From positions 1,178,001 through 1,242,000 of the forward strand of contig NZ_CANLBK010000001.1 in assembly GCF_947488835.1 (NCBI RefSeq): a stretch of DNA of 64,000 nucleotides. The letters run 5' to 3'. This DNA comes from an uncultured Marinobacter sp. (GTDB lineage: Bacteria > Pseudomonadota > Gammaproteobacteria > Pseudomonadales > Oleiphilaceae). A model generated the notes under the pieces. The model was given only the letters and a program-made list of their open reading frames with translations, made no database searches and was not told the origin of the DNA. Shown piece after piece: positions 29,738 to 40,596 of this stretch (the first letter of the stretch is position 1; each line of letters opens with the position of its first letter). A program made the translations under genes and the position numbers.

Positions 29738-30007
29738 GTGATACGCCACCCCATTGTTATCATTAACAAGCTTGGGCTTCATGCCCGGGCCACTGCGAAG
29801 CTTGTGGCCACGGCTTCGCAGTTCGACAGCTCCGTGAGAATCTGTGGCAAAGGACGCGAAGTCGACGCTAAAAACATCATGCATGTGATGATGCTTGCCG
29901 CCAGTCAAGGCACAGAAGTTGAACTGGTGGCCGATGGCCCGGATGAAGATAAGGCCATTGAAGCCCTTTCGGAATTGATCAATGACTATTTTGGCGAAGG
30001 CGCATAA
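29738..30007 (+). CDS. ptsO: HPr-like phosphocarrier NPr
   Basis: An 89-residue HPr-fold protein. The phospho-histidine is His15 in NKLGLHARATAKL. The serine region differs from sugar HPr, as expected of NPr, which relays phosphate from EI-Ntr (PtsP) to PtsN. It starts with GTG at 29738, six bases after the rapZ stop, with GAGG upstream inside rapZ. Confidence 0.94.
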   Translation: MIRHPIVIINKLGLHARATAKLVATASQFDSSVRICGKGREVDAKNIMHVMMLAASQGTEVELVADGPDEDKAIEALSELINDYFGEGA

Positions 30008-30041
30008 CCCACTCTTTCTCACGTGCTTCGGCTAACTCCGT

Positions 30042-30047
30042 TATAAT
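30042..30047 (+). promoter_or_regulatory. Putative -10 element for mgtE
   Basis: A consensus TATAAT lies in the 68-bp gap between ptsO and mgtE, 28 bases before the mgtE ATG. The -35 region (30018-30024) is poor. I see no room for a magnesium riboswitch. Confidence 0.4.
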
Positions 30048-30075
30048 GCAGGCGTTTTCTGACTGCAGGTGATTC

Positions 30076-31437
30076 ATGTCCGATATTCTGGAAAAAAGCC
30101 AGGCCCGCCAACGCTTACGCTCCCTGAGTGAAGCGCTGGACAGTGGTGCGCTGAAACAGGTTGCCCGCATTCTCAACGGCGGCTTGAGCCCCAGCGATAT
30201 CGCGCACCTGCTAGAATCATCGCCGCCCCGCCAGCGTGCCCTGCTCTGGAACCTGGTCGACAAACAGCTCGAAGGCGATGTTCTCCAATACCTTAACGAA
30301 GACATCCGTGCAGAATATCTGAGCCGACTCAACGCCCAGGAACTGGCGGATATCATCGAGGACTTCGAGTCCGACGATCTCGCCGACCTTCTGCAGCAAT
30401 TGCCGGATAAGGTGATCCAGGAAGTTCTGGACACCATGGACGAACAGGATCGGCAACGGGTTGAGGAAGTCCTCTCCTACCCGGAAGACACCGCCGGCGG
30501 CCTGATGAACACGGACACCATTACTGTCCGCCCTGATATCAGTATTGATGTGGTATTGCGGTATCTGCGTCGGCACCGTGCACTGCCGCCGATGACGGAC
30601 AGCCTGATTGTGGTGAGCCGGCGCGATGAATTTATCGGAATGCTGCCGATAACCAAGATGCTTGTTTCCAACCAGGCAGCAACGGTTCGTGAGGTGATGG
30701 ATACGGATATAGAGCCCATCCCCGTCATGCTCTCTGATACCAAGGTTGCCACTTTGTTTGAGCGTTACGACCTGATTTCCGCACCGGTTGTGAACCAGGA
30801 GGGTCATCTACTGGGCCGGATCACCATCGATGACGTGGTGGATGTTATCCGCGAAGATGCGGATCACTCACTCATGAGCATGGCCGGTCTGGATGATGAC
30901 GAAGACACCTTTGCCCCGGTCTGGAAAACCACACGGCGCAGGGCGATCTGGCTGGGCGTCAACCTGATCACAGCGTTCATTGCTTCTGGTGTTATTGGCC
31001 TGTTTGAAGACACCATCGAAAAGGTGGTCGCATTGGCGGTGCTCATGCCCATTGTGGCCAGCATGGGCGGAATTGCTGGTAGCCAGACTCTCACTCTTGT
31101 TATCCGGGGTATGGCAGTTGGTCAAATCAGCGGCACCAATGTGGGCTGGTTGCTGAACCGGGAGTTTCTTTCCGGTATTCTCAACGGCATACTCTGGGCC
31201 GGCGTAGTAGCTGCCGCCGCAACCGCCTGGTTTCAGGATTTGTTAATAGGCGCCATTATTGCCGCTGCATTGATTATCAACCTGGTGGCCGCAGCGCTGG
31301 TAGGCACCGTATTACCGCTGTTCCTGAAATCCCGTAATATCGACCCGGCGCTGGCTGGCAGCGTTATACTGACAACCGTCACGGATGTGGTCGGTTTCAT
31401 GTCATTTCTTGGCCTGGCGACTATTTTTTACGCGTGA
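30076..31437 (+). CDS. mgtE: MgtE-type magnesium transporter
   Basis: A 453-residue MgtE. A soluble MgtE N-domain (residues 1-130, with YLSRLNAQELADIIEDFES) is followed by a CBS pair (SYPEDTAGGLMNTDTITVRP onward) that senses cytosolic magnesium. Five membrane helices occupy residues 285-453, including the pore segment PIVASMGGIAGSQTLTLVIR. It imports Mg2+ along its gradient. It lies downstream of ptsO and ends 22 bp before darP. Confidence 0.95.
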   Translation: MSDILEKSQARQRLRSLSEALDSGALKQVARILNGGLSPSDIAHLLESSPPRQRALLWNLVDKQLEGDVLQYLNEDIRAEYLSRLNAQELADIIEDFESDDLADLLQQLPDKVIQEVLDTMDEQDRQRVEEVLSYPEDTAGGLMNTDTITVRPDISIDVVLRYLRRHRALPPMTDSLIVVSRRDEFIGMLPITKMLVSNQAATVREVMDTDIEPIPVMLSDTKVATLFERYDLISAPVVNQEGHLLGRITIDDVVDVIREDADHSLMSMAGLDDDEDTFAPVWKTTRRRAIWLGVNLITAFIASGVIGLFEDTIEKVVALAVLMPIVASMGGIAGSQTLTLVIRGMAVGQISGTNVGWLLNREFLSGILNGILWAGVVAAAATAWFQDLLIGAIIAAALIINLVAAALVGTVLPLFLKSRNIDPALAGSVILTTVTDVVGFMSFLGLATIFYA

Positions 31438-31459
31438 ACTGACAAACCTGGATGAAAAC

Positions 31460-31984
31460 ATGATCGACGACCACGACGACGAAGCTCCACAATACTCGGG
31501 GCCGAGTAAATCCCAGCTCAAGCGGGAAATGCATGCGCTTCAGGGCATTGGCAAGCGGATGCTGGACCTGAGCAACGAACAGCTTGATACGCTAACCATT
31601 AGCGACACTCTGAGACGTGCCATTGAAGAGTCTCGCAGAATCAAGCAGAACGAAGCCAAGCGCCGCCACCTGCAGTACATTGGCAAGATTATCCGGCAGG
31701 AAGATGACCCGGAAGCCGTTGAGCGAGCTATTGATGCGTTCGATTCGGGAAGTGAAGAGCATACCCGTCGCCACCACCTGGCTGAGCGCTGGCGCGACCG
31801 GATGATTGCCGAGGGCGACTCGGTTGCCGGAGAATTCTTCAACTACTGTCCTGGTGCCGACATACAGCATTTGCGCAATCTTGTTCGCAATGCCCGTAAA
31901 GATCTGGAAAAACAGAAAAATACCGGGCAATCCCGCAAGCTATTCCGCTATTTACGGGAATGCGTTGACGAAGCTGAAGCCTGA
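31460..31984 (+). CDS. darP: Ribosome-associated protein DarP (YjgA, DUF615)
   Basis: About 174 residues, DUF615. Conserved blocks are KSQLKREMHALQGIGKRM and RRHLQYIGKIIRQEDD, and the protein is strongly helical and charged. In E. coli the protein binds late 50S precursors. I chose the ATG at 31460; the frame is open upstream to 31385 inside mgtE but with no family match. It converges on yhdP with 18 bp between stops. Confidence 0.92.
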   Translation: MIDDHDDEAPQYSGPSKSQLKREMHALQGIGKRMLDLSNEQLDTLTISDTLRRAIEESRRIKQNEAKRRHLQYIGKIIRQEDDPEAVERAIDAFDSGSEEHTRRHHLAERWRDRMIAEGDSVAGEFFNYCPGADIQHLRNLVRNARKDLEKQKNTGQSRKLFRYLRECVDEAEA

Positions 31985-32002
31985 TATCCGCAGCGGCTCA
32001 GG

Positions 32003-35000
32003 TTATTTACCTGTGTCAAATACGCTGCGCAAATCGACTTTAGGTTCGTCCCAAGGGCCGGTCACATTGTAGGTGGCGCTGGTGAGCCTGCTTAGCGGGT
32101 CTCCCAGCACCTTATCCAGTACAAACAGAGCACCTCCAATAGGTGCTCCAGCACCCATCAGCAAGGCAGCCAGCGGCAGGTTCTGGGTGAGTGGCAGTAC
32201 AACAACCAGGCGCATATCGAACACCTCTTCCTCAAGATTGGTGCTACCACTGAGCTTGAACGCTCCAGATGGGCCAACCACCTGCATTTCCGGATCCATT
32301 GTGAGCAAGCCATCCTCAAGGCGAGCCTTGCCGGATATTGCATCAAACGCCACCCCACGCTCATAAAGATCCGAAAAATCCAGCTTGAGCCTGCGCCACA
32401 GCGTATCGGAGTTGAGCAGATTGAATATCCTGAACACCTGCGCACTGTTGTTGCTCTCCAAAATCACACCATCATCGAGGCGAAGACTGACATTTCCGCT
32501 AAGGCTTGCCGGATCAAACTCATCAGGACGCCCTGGCCAGTCCAGGTTCAATTCAATGTTGGACTGCTTGTTCGAAAAAGGTACTTCAGTATCGAAAAGT
32601 TCCCCCAGGTCTGCTAATGCCCCACCGGCTATAGATCCGGCAAACTGACTGACTTCCCGATCATCAACCACGCTCCAGGTCATATCACCCAGTAACGTGA
32701 TGGATTCCAGGTGACCTTCAATATTGCGAATATTGAGTTTCTGCCGCTCAGGCCGAAGCTGGAAAGCCCAGCGCCCCAAACGGTCATTGTTGAGGCGCAG
32801 CTCAGCGATCGCAATGTCCACATCTGGCCACGCCTCCATGTCCATTGCCCGGAAGGCCTCAAGTTGCTGTTCTATAGTCAACAATTCTGGTGCTTCCTTG
32901 GCCGCAGTTTCGTCCCGAACCAGTTGCACCACCGCAAAATCTGCTGTAACCAGACTGTTGTCATTCGGGATTTCAATTCGGCCAACTGCCCGCTCCGAAT
33001 GGGTGCTCAAGACCCAACGGTCTCCAAGATCAAATGCCTCCAACTCTATATTTTTAAGTATCTGATCCCCAAGGTAGAGCTCATCAAAGGTCAGCTCTAT
33101 TCCGGAGTTTTTCCATAAAAGATCAAAGGTCGCGCGATTCTCCCAGGTTCCCGAAATACCCAAACCTCGCTCATCCCCTGTATGTATTTCTGCGAACACA
33201 GGCGCGACCTGACCGGCCTTTTTGGAAAAAGGGCCTGGCCAATCGATGGTGAGCCCTTCGAGGCTGGAGCGAACCGTTACCCTTGGCGGGCCTTCCGCTG
33301 TGACATCCAACCGTGCAGAGTAACCAAAAGCACCTTTGAGCCCATATCGGCTGCTGCCGGCATCACTACCATTCAGGTTTTGGGGATCTACACGTTCGAA
33401 CTGGCGAAACACGCTAAGTACAGGCAAGGTGCCTGTTTGCTCAATCCGCAGTGCCTGTGCGGCTCCCGGCTGACTGAATACAATCTTGGTCGGCTCATCC
33501 AGAAAGTGCGCCATCAGCGGCGCTTTCGAAAAGCCCTTTTCAGAATGGTACGTCAGCTCACCGTTAATTCTGTCCCAGCGCAGATCTGTACCTGGATAGG
33601 CTACCGAGCCATTCTCCGTGCGAACCCCGGCCTCAACCACAGGTGCCAGGTTGTCCTTGAGGGGCAAGTCTATCGACAGATCAAGCTTGTATTCACCGCC
33701 ATAGCTCAGCTTTGCTGCCTCGGGCCCGGCCATGGCGCCAAACGGGCTGTTGCTCATCCAGTAGCTGATAGCATCTGCGGGCACAGGTGCAGATACATCC
33801 ACCCGCACCAGTGCGCCCTCGGCTTCTGGAATTACGGAAACAGTGCTCGGATCAATCGCCAGGCCACCGGTGTTGCCCGCCTCAAGCATCACCAATGTAT
33901 CGCCATTCTGAATGTCGACACGCCCGCGCGCGTCAGTTACCTCTGGCCACTGCTTATCGTAACGAACGCTGGCGTTTTCAAACTCATACCACATGGAGGA
34001 AACAAACGAGCCGGAGGGGGCATCCCTACCGATCTGGCCATGACCATAGTAGACGCCAGACGGTATCTCCGCTTCAGTGATGGCCGTGGTTAACCACTCA
34101 TAAAGCCCGGCATCCACGATCTTCTCAGGAACAAATGCAGCCAACATGGAGGCGTCGCCATTCTCGACACTCACCCGAAGGCCGAGGTTGTCCTCACCTG
34201 TCTGGTCAAGCTTGAGATCGAAAGCTCCGCTCAGATGGGTGTTGTCACCATAGGTCATGCGTATATCGTCTGAATAAACACGTGTGACAGGCCCATCCAA
34301 ACGCCAGGCTACGGTGGCGGAAAGCTCAGGCAGGGACCACTCACTGCTGAACAATTCCGGAAAAGAGAGGGCCACCGGGCGTGATCCCTCTCGAGCCCGA
34401 ACATAGCCGGCATTCTGATCAACGTAAATAAACCCATTCACGCCGCGCACGGCTGGTGCGCCACCATAGGCGGCGGCACCAACATCCCGAAGCTGGGCAG
34501 AGAGTTCAAAGCTGTTGTCACCGCTCCCCGGAACTCTGATAGTGACACCATCCAAAAAGCCTACGGGGCGGTAGTCCTCTAATGCGTCGCTGGCGACCGG
34601 TGGCAACAATGGCAGAGTGCCTGTCAGGCGTCGAAGCGGGCGCAGGGGCATGGCATCTGCGGTGATGGTTATCCCTTGCGGCTCCGGAACCAGCTTCAAA
34701 CTGAATGGTGGTACCTGGTCACCATTCCAGGTCCAGGCGAGCTGTTTGAGGTGCCACTCACCAATGGTTTCTGAGCGGGGCCCACCCTCTTCAGGTGTCA
34801 CCATCACATCATGGTGCCGGCGCCAGCCAAACCGTGCACTGATATCTTCCAGCGGGGCCAGCGATTCGCCGGCAACGCCGAGCTGCAGGTAGGGTGTTCT
34901 CACGGTACCGCTGACCTGCTGAAGGACGCCTTTGCGGAAGGTAAGCCAGGCTTCTCCGCCCAGATCAAAGCCTTCAATACGGATGTCCCGCCACTGGTAC

Positions 35001-35767
35001 TCATCAATCAGCCCGTCAAACAGGCGCCCGGAATCTACATTAAGATAGAGTTGGCCACTGAAGTCACCGCGGAAAAACTGTTTACCCACCAGGGCAAAGC
35101 TGGCCAGCTGTTCAGTGGTTGCAGACCGCAAAGCGCGGCCAGATGCCCGGAACAACCCTTGCTGATACAGCAGATCAAGCTGGGGAATATCCAGAAACCG
35201 GAGCTGACCCTGGTTGTCGCGAATACCCAGGTTCACTCGGGTCACTTTTATGTAGGGGTCCGAAAGCCATTTCCCGGCAATTCTGAGCCAGTCCCGGTAA
35301 CGATTGTTCAGGGGCTCCGGAATATCAGCGCCCCGCACACCCACCTCACCGCTACGCTGTTGATTCAGTGTTAATTCGAGACCATCAGCTTCAAAGTCCT
35401 CGAAAACAATTCTGAAGCGCATCAATGAGGCAAGCGCATCAAAACGGATGGTCAGATGCTGCAGGCTCACAACCCGGTCACCGGAATCCGGATTGGTGAC
35501 TTCTATGTCCTGTGCGGTAAAGGAAGGATCAAGCCAGAACCAGCGCGACGACAGGCTACCAATACTCACATCGTGACCGAGGCGAGCAGATAGTTCGTCG
35601 GAAAGCTCATCCCGGAAAGAATCCACGTTCTGGGTAAGCTGCCTCCCAATGCCGGCGTAAAGAGCCAGTAGCACAAGAACAACCAGCAACAACCACCAAA
35701 TTGCATTGGTAAGCAGTGCCATCAAGCGGAGAGGCTGGCTATCGGAGGAGGGCTTCCGGAGCTTCAT
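32003..35767 (-). CDS. yhdP: YhdP-family AsmA-like protein
   Basis: A 1254-residue protein (E. coli YhdP has 1266). One N-terminal membrane helix (residues 15-37) anchors a long periplasmic beta-rich repeat region of the AsmA/TamB type. The C-terminal AsmA-like part includes FRIFNLLNSDTLWRRLKLDF and LSRLTSATYNVTGPWDEP. YhdP, TamB and YdbH are proposed bridges for phospholipid movement to the outer membrane. This complements the mla genes elsewhere in the window. It is the last gene of the mre-maf-rng-yhdP run. Confidence 0.92.
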   Translation of the reverse strand: MKLRKPSSDSQPLRLMALLTNAIWWLLLVVLVLLALYAGIGRQLTQNVDSFRDELSDELSARLGHDVSIGSLSSRWFWLDPSFTAQDIEVTNPDSGDRVVSLQHLTIRFDALASLMRFRIVFEDFEADGLELTLNQQRSGEVGVRGADIPEPLNNRYRDWLRIAGKWLSDPYIKVTRVNLGIRDNQGQLRFLDIPQLDLLYQQGLFRASGRALRSATTEQLASFALVGKQFFRGDFSGQLYLNVDSGRLFDGLIDEYQWRDIRIEGFDLGGEAWLTFRKGVLQQVSGTVRTPYLQLGVAGESLAPLEDISARFGWRRHHDVMVTPEEGGPRSETIGEWHLKQLAWTWNGDQVPPFSLKLVPEPQGITITADAMPLRPLRRLTGTLPLLPPVASDALEDYRPVGFLDGVTIRVPGSGDNSFELSAQLRDVGAAAYGGAPAVRGVNGFIYVDQNAGYVRAREGSRPVALSFPELFSSEWSLPELSATVAWRLDGPVTRVYSDDIRMTYGDNTHLSGAFDLKLDQTGEDNLGLRVSVENGDASMLAAFVPEKIVDAGLYEWLTTAITEAEIPSGVYYGHGQIGRDAPSGSFVSSMWYEFENASVRYDKQWPEVTDARGRVDIQNGDTLVMLEAGNTGGLAIDPSTVSVIPEAEGALVRVDVSAPVPADAISYWMSNSPFGAMAGPEAAKLSYGGEYKLDLSIDLPLKDNLAPVVEAGVRTENGSVAYPGTDLRWDRINGELTYHSEKGFSKAPLMAHFLDEPTKIVFSQPGAAQALRIEQTGTLPVLSVFRQFERVDPQNLNGSDAGSSRYGLKGAFGYSARLDVTAEGPPRVTVRSSLEGLTIDWPGPFSKKAGQVAPVFAEIHTGDERGLGISGTWENRATFDLLWKNSGIELTFDELYLGDQILKNIELEAFDLGDRWVLSTHSERAVGRIEIPNDNSLVTADFAVVQLVRDETAAKEAPELLTIEQQLEAFRAMDMEAWPDVDIAIAELRLNNDRLGRWAFQLRPERQKLNIRNIEGHLESITLLGDMTWSVVDDREVSQFAGSIAGGALADLGELFDTEVPFSNKQSNIELNLDWPGRPDEFDPASLSGNVSLRLDDGVILESNNSAQVFRIFNLLNSDTLWRRLKLDFSDLYERGVAFDAISGKARLEDGLLTMDPEMQVVGPSGAFKLSGSTNLEEEVFDMRLVVVLPLTQNLPLAALLMGAGAPIGGALFVLDKVLGDPLSRLTSATYNVTGPWDEPKVDLRSVFDTGK

Positions 35768-35804
35768 CGCCGGCTACCCTCTATGCCGGTGTATCGCCCC
35801 GAAA

Positions 35805-37286
35805 TCAGAGCAAAACGACATCGTACTGTTCCTGGCTATAAAACGGCTCTACCTGGAAACGGACAGTCTTGGCAATAAAGGTTTCGAGATCCGCGACGTT
35901 GTCAGATTCTTCATCAACAAGGCGATCAACCACACTCTGTGACGCCATCACCAAATAGCTTTCTGCGTCGTAGGCCCGATTGATTCTCAGAATTTCCCGG
36001 AAAATTTCGAAACACACTGTCTCACTGGTTTTCAGGAAGCCTCTACCATCGCAGATAGGGCAAGGCTCGCACAGAACCTGCCCGAGGCTTTCTGTGGTCC
36101 GCTTTCGGGTCATTTCCACCAGGCCCAGCTCAGACACGCCGGTAATCTTGGTTTTAGCGTGATCCCGTTCGAGCATTTTTTCCAACATCCGGTGAACCTG
36201 GCGCTGGTGCTCAACATCTTCCATGTCGATAAAATCGATAATAATGATGCCGCCAAGGTTACGCAGACGCAGCTGGCGACTGATTGCCCGTGCGGCTTCC
36301 AGATTGGTCTTGAAAATGGTCTCTTCAAGATTACGGTGCCCCACGAAGGCGCCGGTGTTTATATCAATGGTGGTCATTGCCTCAGTCTGGTCAATGATCA
36401 CATAGCCGCCTGATTTGAGCTGCACTTTGCGGCTCAGTGCCTTTTGAATCTCATCCTCTACGGAGTAAAGATCAAAAATAGGCCGTTCGCCGGGGTAATA
36501 CTCCACTTTATCGGCAAATTCGGTGACAAACTCATCAACAAACTCCATTACCCGCTGATGGCTCTCGCGGCTGTCGATGCGGACTTTTTCAGTCTGCGGC
36601 CGAATCAGATCACGGATGGTGCGGATGAACAGGGGCAGGTCCTTATAAACGGCCGCCGGCGCCTGCACTTTCTCAATCCGTTCATGGATAGACTGGCTAA
36701 GGTGGTGCAGATAATTCATATCTGCCAGCAGCTCTTCTTCGGATGCGGCTTCAGCTGCCGTGCGAATGATGTAACCACCCTGCACATCCGGATGCATTTC
36801 AGCACCCTGCTCAACGATGGCTTTCAATCGGCTACGCTCGGTTTCATCCTCTATTCTCTGGGAAATACCCACATGGATGACCTCTGGCATGAACACCAGA
36901 TAGCGCGATGGTATGGAAAGCTGAGTGGTAAGCCGGGCACCTTTTGTGCCGATGGGGTCCTTGGTGACCTGAACAACCAGTGACTGGCCTTCGCGTAACA
37001 AGGTGCGAATGTCAGGAACGGTTTTCGGCCCATCGCCGGGAGCTGCTGTGCTGGCATGGCTGGAAACCACATCTGAGGCGTGGATAAAGGCAGCCCGCTC
37101 CAATCCTATGTCTACAAACGCCGCTTCCATCCCCGGAAGCACGCGCACAACCTTGCCTTTGTATATGTTACCGACAATACCTTTACGGCTGGCACGCTCA
37201 ATGTAGGCTTCCTGCAACATTCCGTTTTCAACCAGCGCGACCCGGGTTTCAACCGGTGTTACGTTGATCAGGATTTCTTCGCTCAT
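35805..37286 (-). CDS. rng: Ribonuclease G
   Basis: A 493-residue RNase E/G family enzyme. An S1 domain (residues 35-110, [20 protein letters not shown]) is followed by the DNase I-like catalytic region with the metal-binding aspartates in [11 protein letters not shown] and [10 protein letters not shown]. The zinc-link is [11 protein letters not shown]. It lacks the long C-terminal scaffold of RNase E. RNase G matures the 16S rRNA 5' end. Its start overlaps the maf stop by 4 bp. Confidence 0.96.
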   Translation of the reverse strand: MSEEILINVTPVETRVALVENGMLQEAYIERASRKGIVGNIYKGKVVRVLPGMEAAFVDIGLERAAFIHASDVVSSHASTAAPGDGPKTVPDIRTLLREGQSLVVQVTKDPIGTKGARLTTQLSIPSRYLVFMPEVIHVGISQRIEDETERSRLKAIVEQGAEMHPDVQGGYIIRTAAEAASEEELLADMNYLHHLSQSIHERIEKVQAPAAVYKDLPLFIRTIRDLIRPQTEKVRIDSRESHQRVMEFVDEFVTEFADKVEYYPGERPIFDLYSVEDEIQKALSRKVQLKSGGYVIIDQTEAMTTIDINTGAFVGHRNLEETIFKTNLEAARAISRQLRLRNLGGIIIIDFIDMEDVEHQRQVHRMLEKMLERDHAKTKITGVSELGLVEMTRKRTTESLGQVLCEPCPICDGRGFLKTSETVCFEIFREILRINRAYDAESYLVMASQSVVDRLVDEESDNVADLETFIAKTVRFQVEPFYSQEQYDVVLL

Positions 37287-37885
37287 GATTGGCTCTCCTG
37301 ACTACTCATCCAGTGTTTCCAGACAGGGCCACCGGCATCCGCCAGCAAGGCGGCTGTTTCCTGCAAAGGCAAGCCAACAACCGCACTGTAACTCCCTTTG
37401 AGTTCCTTCACAAAAATACCACCCAGGCCCTGAATTCCATAACTTCCGGCCTTATCCATGGGCTCGCCTGAAGCTGCATAGGCTACAATCTCAGTTCTCG
37501 AGAGCACCCGAAAGCTAACCTCCGTGGTCACCAACCTGGAGTCACAACCATCATCCTTGGCCAGCGCAATGCCTGTCATTACCTGATGTGTTTTGCCTGA
37601 CAGCATAGCCAGCATGGCTTCAGCCTCGGCTTCATCTGCCGGTTTACCTAAAATGGCGCCATCCAGAACAACCGTTGTATCTGAGCCAAGAACCCACTTA
37701 CCAGGAAAATGAGCAGAAACTGCGAGTGCTTTCTCCCGCGCAAGCCGCTCAACGTAATCGCCGGGGGCCTCAGACGTTCGTGGTGATTCGTCAATATGGG
37801 CTGGATGCACAGAAAATGGTACGCCAATCTGTGTGAGCAACTCCGAGCGGCGTGGCGATGCCGAGGCGAGAATAATCGACGTCAT
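37283..37885 (-). CDS. maf: Maf-like nucleotide pyrophosphatase (YhdE type)
   Basis: A 200-residue Maf-family protein. [20 protein letters not shown] is the N-terminal signature, and [12 protein letters not shown] and [10 protein letters not shown] form the remaining active-site blocks. The YhdE subgroup hydrolyses dTTP, UTP and modified pyrimidine nucleotides. It is overlapped by rng and lies two bases after mreD, the usual mreBCD-maf-rng order. Confidence 0.94.
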   Translation of the reverse strand: MTSIILASASPRRSELLTQIGVPFSVHPAHIDESPRTSEAPGDYVERLAREKALAVSAHFPGKWVLGSDTTVVLDGAILGKPADEAEAEAMLAMLSGKTHQVMTGIALAKDDGCDSRLVTTEVSFRVLSRTEIVAYAASGEPMDKAGSYGIQGLGGIFVKELKGSYSAVVGLPLQETAALLADAGGPVWKHWMSSQESQS

Positions 37886-37887
37886 GG

Positions 37888-38364
37888 CTAACCCAGCTTC
37901 CTGTTAATGTTGTCCAGAACTATGCAGAACACTGGCCAGATCACGGCGCTGGTGAGTGCAGGCCAAAGATAACTGAAGCCGGCATCTTCGCCACCAAACA
38001 TCTGCTTGAGAAAATGCACCAGCATCTGGTTGATCCCCAGCAGCAGAAAAACCATCACACACTGCTGTGGCACAGGGTACATCCGTAGCCGCTGATGAAT
38101 CGTCAGCACCAGAAAGGCAGTCAACCCCATCCCCAGCGCGTTAACGCCCAATGGCGTCGCTTCCAGCACATCCAGCAGCAGCCCAAGACACCATGCGAGC
38201 AGGACGCCAAACTGAGCCGGAGCGCGGAAAGTCCAGTAAAACACAACCAGCCCTAACCACTCAGGGCGAAATTCAAACCAGCCCGTGGGGAAAAGGGAAA
38301 TACTCAATACCAGTGATGCGATCACGGAAAACACAAATACCGGATAACTGATGACAGATAACAT
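37888..38364 (-). CDS. mreD: Rod shape-determining protein MreD
   Basis: A 158-residue membrane protein with about five hydrophobic helices and the MreD pattern [12 protein letters not shown] and [18 protein letters not shown]. It is an inner-membrane part of the elongasome with MreB, MreC, PBP2 and RodA. The ATG overlaps the mreC stop by one base. Confidence 0.92.
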   Translation of the reverse strand: MLSVISYPVFVFSVIASLVLSISLFPTGWFEFRPEWLGLVVFYWTFRAPAQFGVLLAWCLGLLLDVLEATPLGVNALGMGLTAFLVLTIHQRLRMYPVPQQCVMVFLLLGINQMLVHFLKQMFGGEDAGFSYLWPALTSAVIWPVFCIVLDNINRKLG

Positions 38365-39263
38365 CAGCCTTGCCCCCCTTGCACCGCGTCAGCCGCCGGT
38401 ATATCGGAAGGCATGTCGTCACCTGCTTCTGGCGGGTGTTCGCTTTTGGGCGGGAATACAACAAGTACAAGGCGGCTCTGATTGAGTTGCGCCTTCGGGC
38501 GAGCTTGAATGGTAACAAACGGCTCCCCAGGCTCTTTTTTGATCAGGCTTACTTCAGCAACCGGGTACCCTCTAGGAAAGCGCCCACCGAGGCCAGAGCT
38601 CACCAGAAGATCGCCTTCTCGAATGTCTGCTGTGTCTGGCACGTGAACCAGATCCAGGGCGCCTGAATCGCCGGTCCCCAGAAGAATAGCTCGAAGCCCG
38701 TTGCGCACAACTTCAACGGGTACCGCATGACTACTGTCTGAGACAAGAAGCACGCGGGAGGCAATTTGACTGGTCTGCACAACTTGCCCCATCAAGCCAT
38801 GGGCATCCAATATGGCCTGTCCCACCTGCAAATCATCACTTCGGCCTTTATTGATAATAATTTCGTGGGAATAAGGATCTGGTGACACCCCGACGACCTC
38901 GCTGACGATTACCCGGTCATCGAGCAGTTCAGACGAGTTCATCAAGCGGCGAAGTTCGTTGTTTTCAGATGCCAGAGCGGCGTATTTGAGTGCTCTGCGC
39001 TCGAGGATAAGCAGACGGGCTTTGAGGTCTTCGTTTTCCTGTTTCACATCTTCACGGGTGGTGAACAGGCCCGCCACCCAGTCGCTGAACTGATAAGGAG
39101 CATTGCCCAGCCAGTACACCGGCGTGAGCGCGGTTGCCAGGGTGCTGCGAACGGGGGTAACACGGTCAAACTGCTGATCGGCGACGATCAACGCCGCCGA
39201 TACAATAATAACGAGCAGGAGCCGGAGGCCTGGCGCAGGCCCCTGAACAAAAATGGTTTTAAT
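38364..39263 (-). CDS. mreC: Rod shape-determining protein MreC (apparent AUU start)
   Basis: About 299 residues. From 39263 the frame reads ATT AAA ACC ATT TTT and gives (I/M)KTIFVQGPAPGLRLLLV, which aligns without gaps to the MKPIFSRGPSLQIRL start of E. coli MreC. GGGGAGG at 39277-39271 lies seven bases before the ATT. No ATG, GTG or TTG occurs in frame until the TTG at 39191, which would remove 24 residues and half the membrane helix. A coiled coil (residues 65-110) and the MreC beta domains (DPYSHEIIINKG, GLGGRFPRGYPVA) follow. It scaffolds the elongasome in the periplasm. Confidence 0.88.
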   Translation of the reverse strand: MKTIFVQGPAPGLRLLLVIIVSAALIVADQQFDRVTPVRSTLATALTPVYWLGNAPYQFSDWVAGLFTTREDVKQENEDLKARLLILERRALKYAALASENNELRRLMNSSELLDDRVIVSEVVGVSPDPYSHEIIINKGRSDDLQVGQAILDAHGLMGQVVQTSQIASRVLLVSDSSHAVPVEVVRNGLRAILLGTGDSGALDLVHVPDTADIREGDLLVSSGLGGRFPRGYPVAEVSLIKKEPGEPFVTIQARPKAQLNQSRLVLVVFPPKSEHPPEAGDDMPSDIPAADAVQGGQG

Positions 39264-39283
39264 GGCGATCCCTCCCCAAAGGA

Positions 39284-40528
<1,245 letters not shown>

Positions 40529-40538
40529 TTACATTAAA

Positions 40539-40557
40539 GATGGCCCGAAAGGCCATC
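40539..40557. repeat. Small hairpin in the mreB/mscS divergent region
   Basis: GATGGCC at 40539-40545 and GGCCATC at 40551-40557 form a perfect 7-bp stem with a CGAAA loop. There is no T tract on the plus strand and a short one on the minus strand. It lies in the 269-bp divergent gap that must also hold the mreB and channel-gene promoters, which I could not place with confidence. Confidence 0.45.
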
Positions 40558-40596
40558 CACAATAACCGGATTTTACCGCCACCGTAGGGGCCACTA

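Noticed and set aside
33182..34093. A 303-codon plus-strand frame opposite yhdP
   Set aside because: It lies inside yhdP, which continues intact on the other strand; no motif seen.
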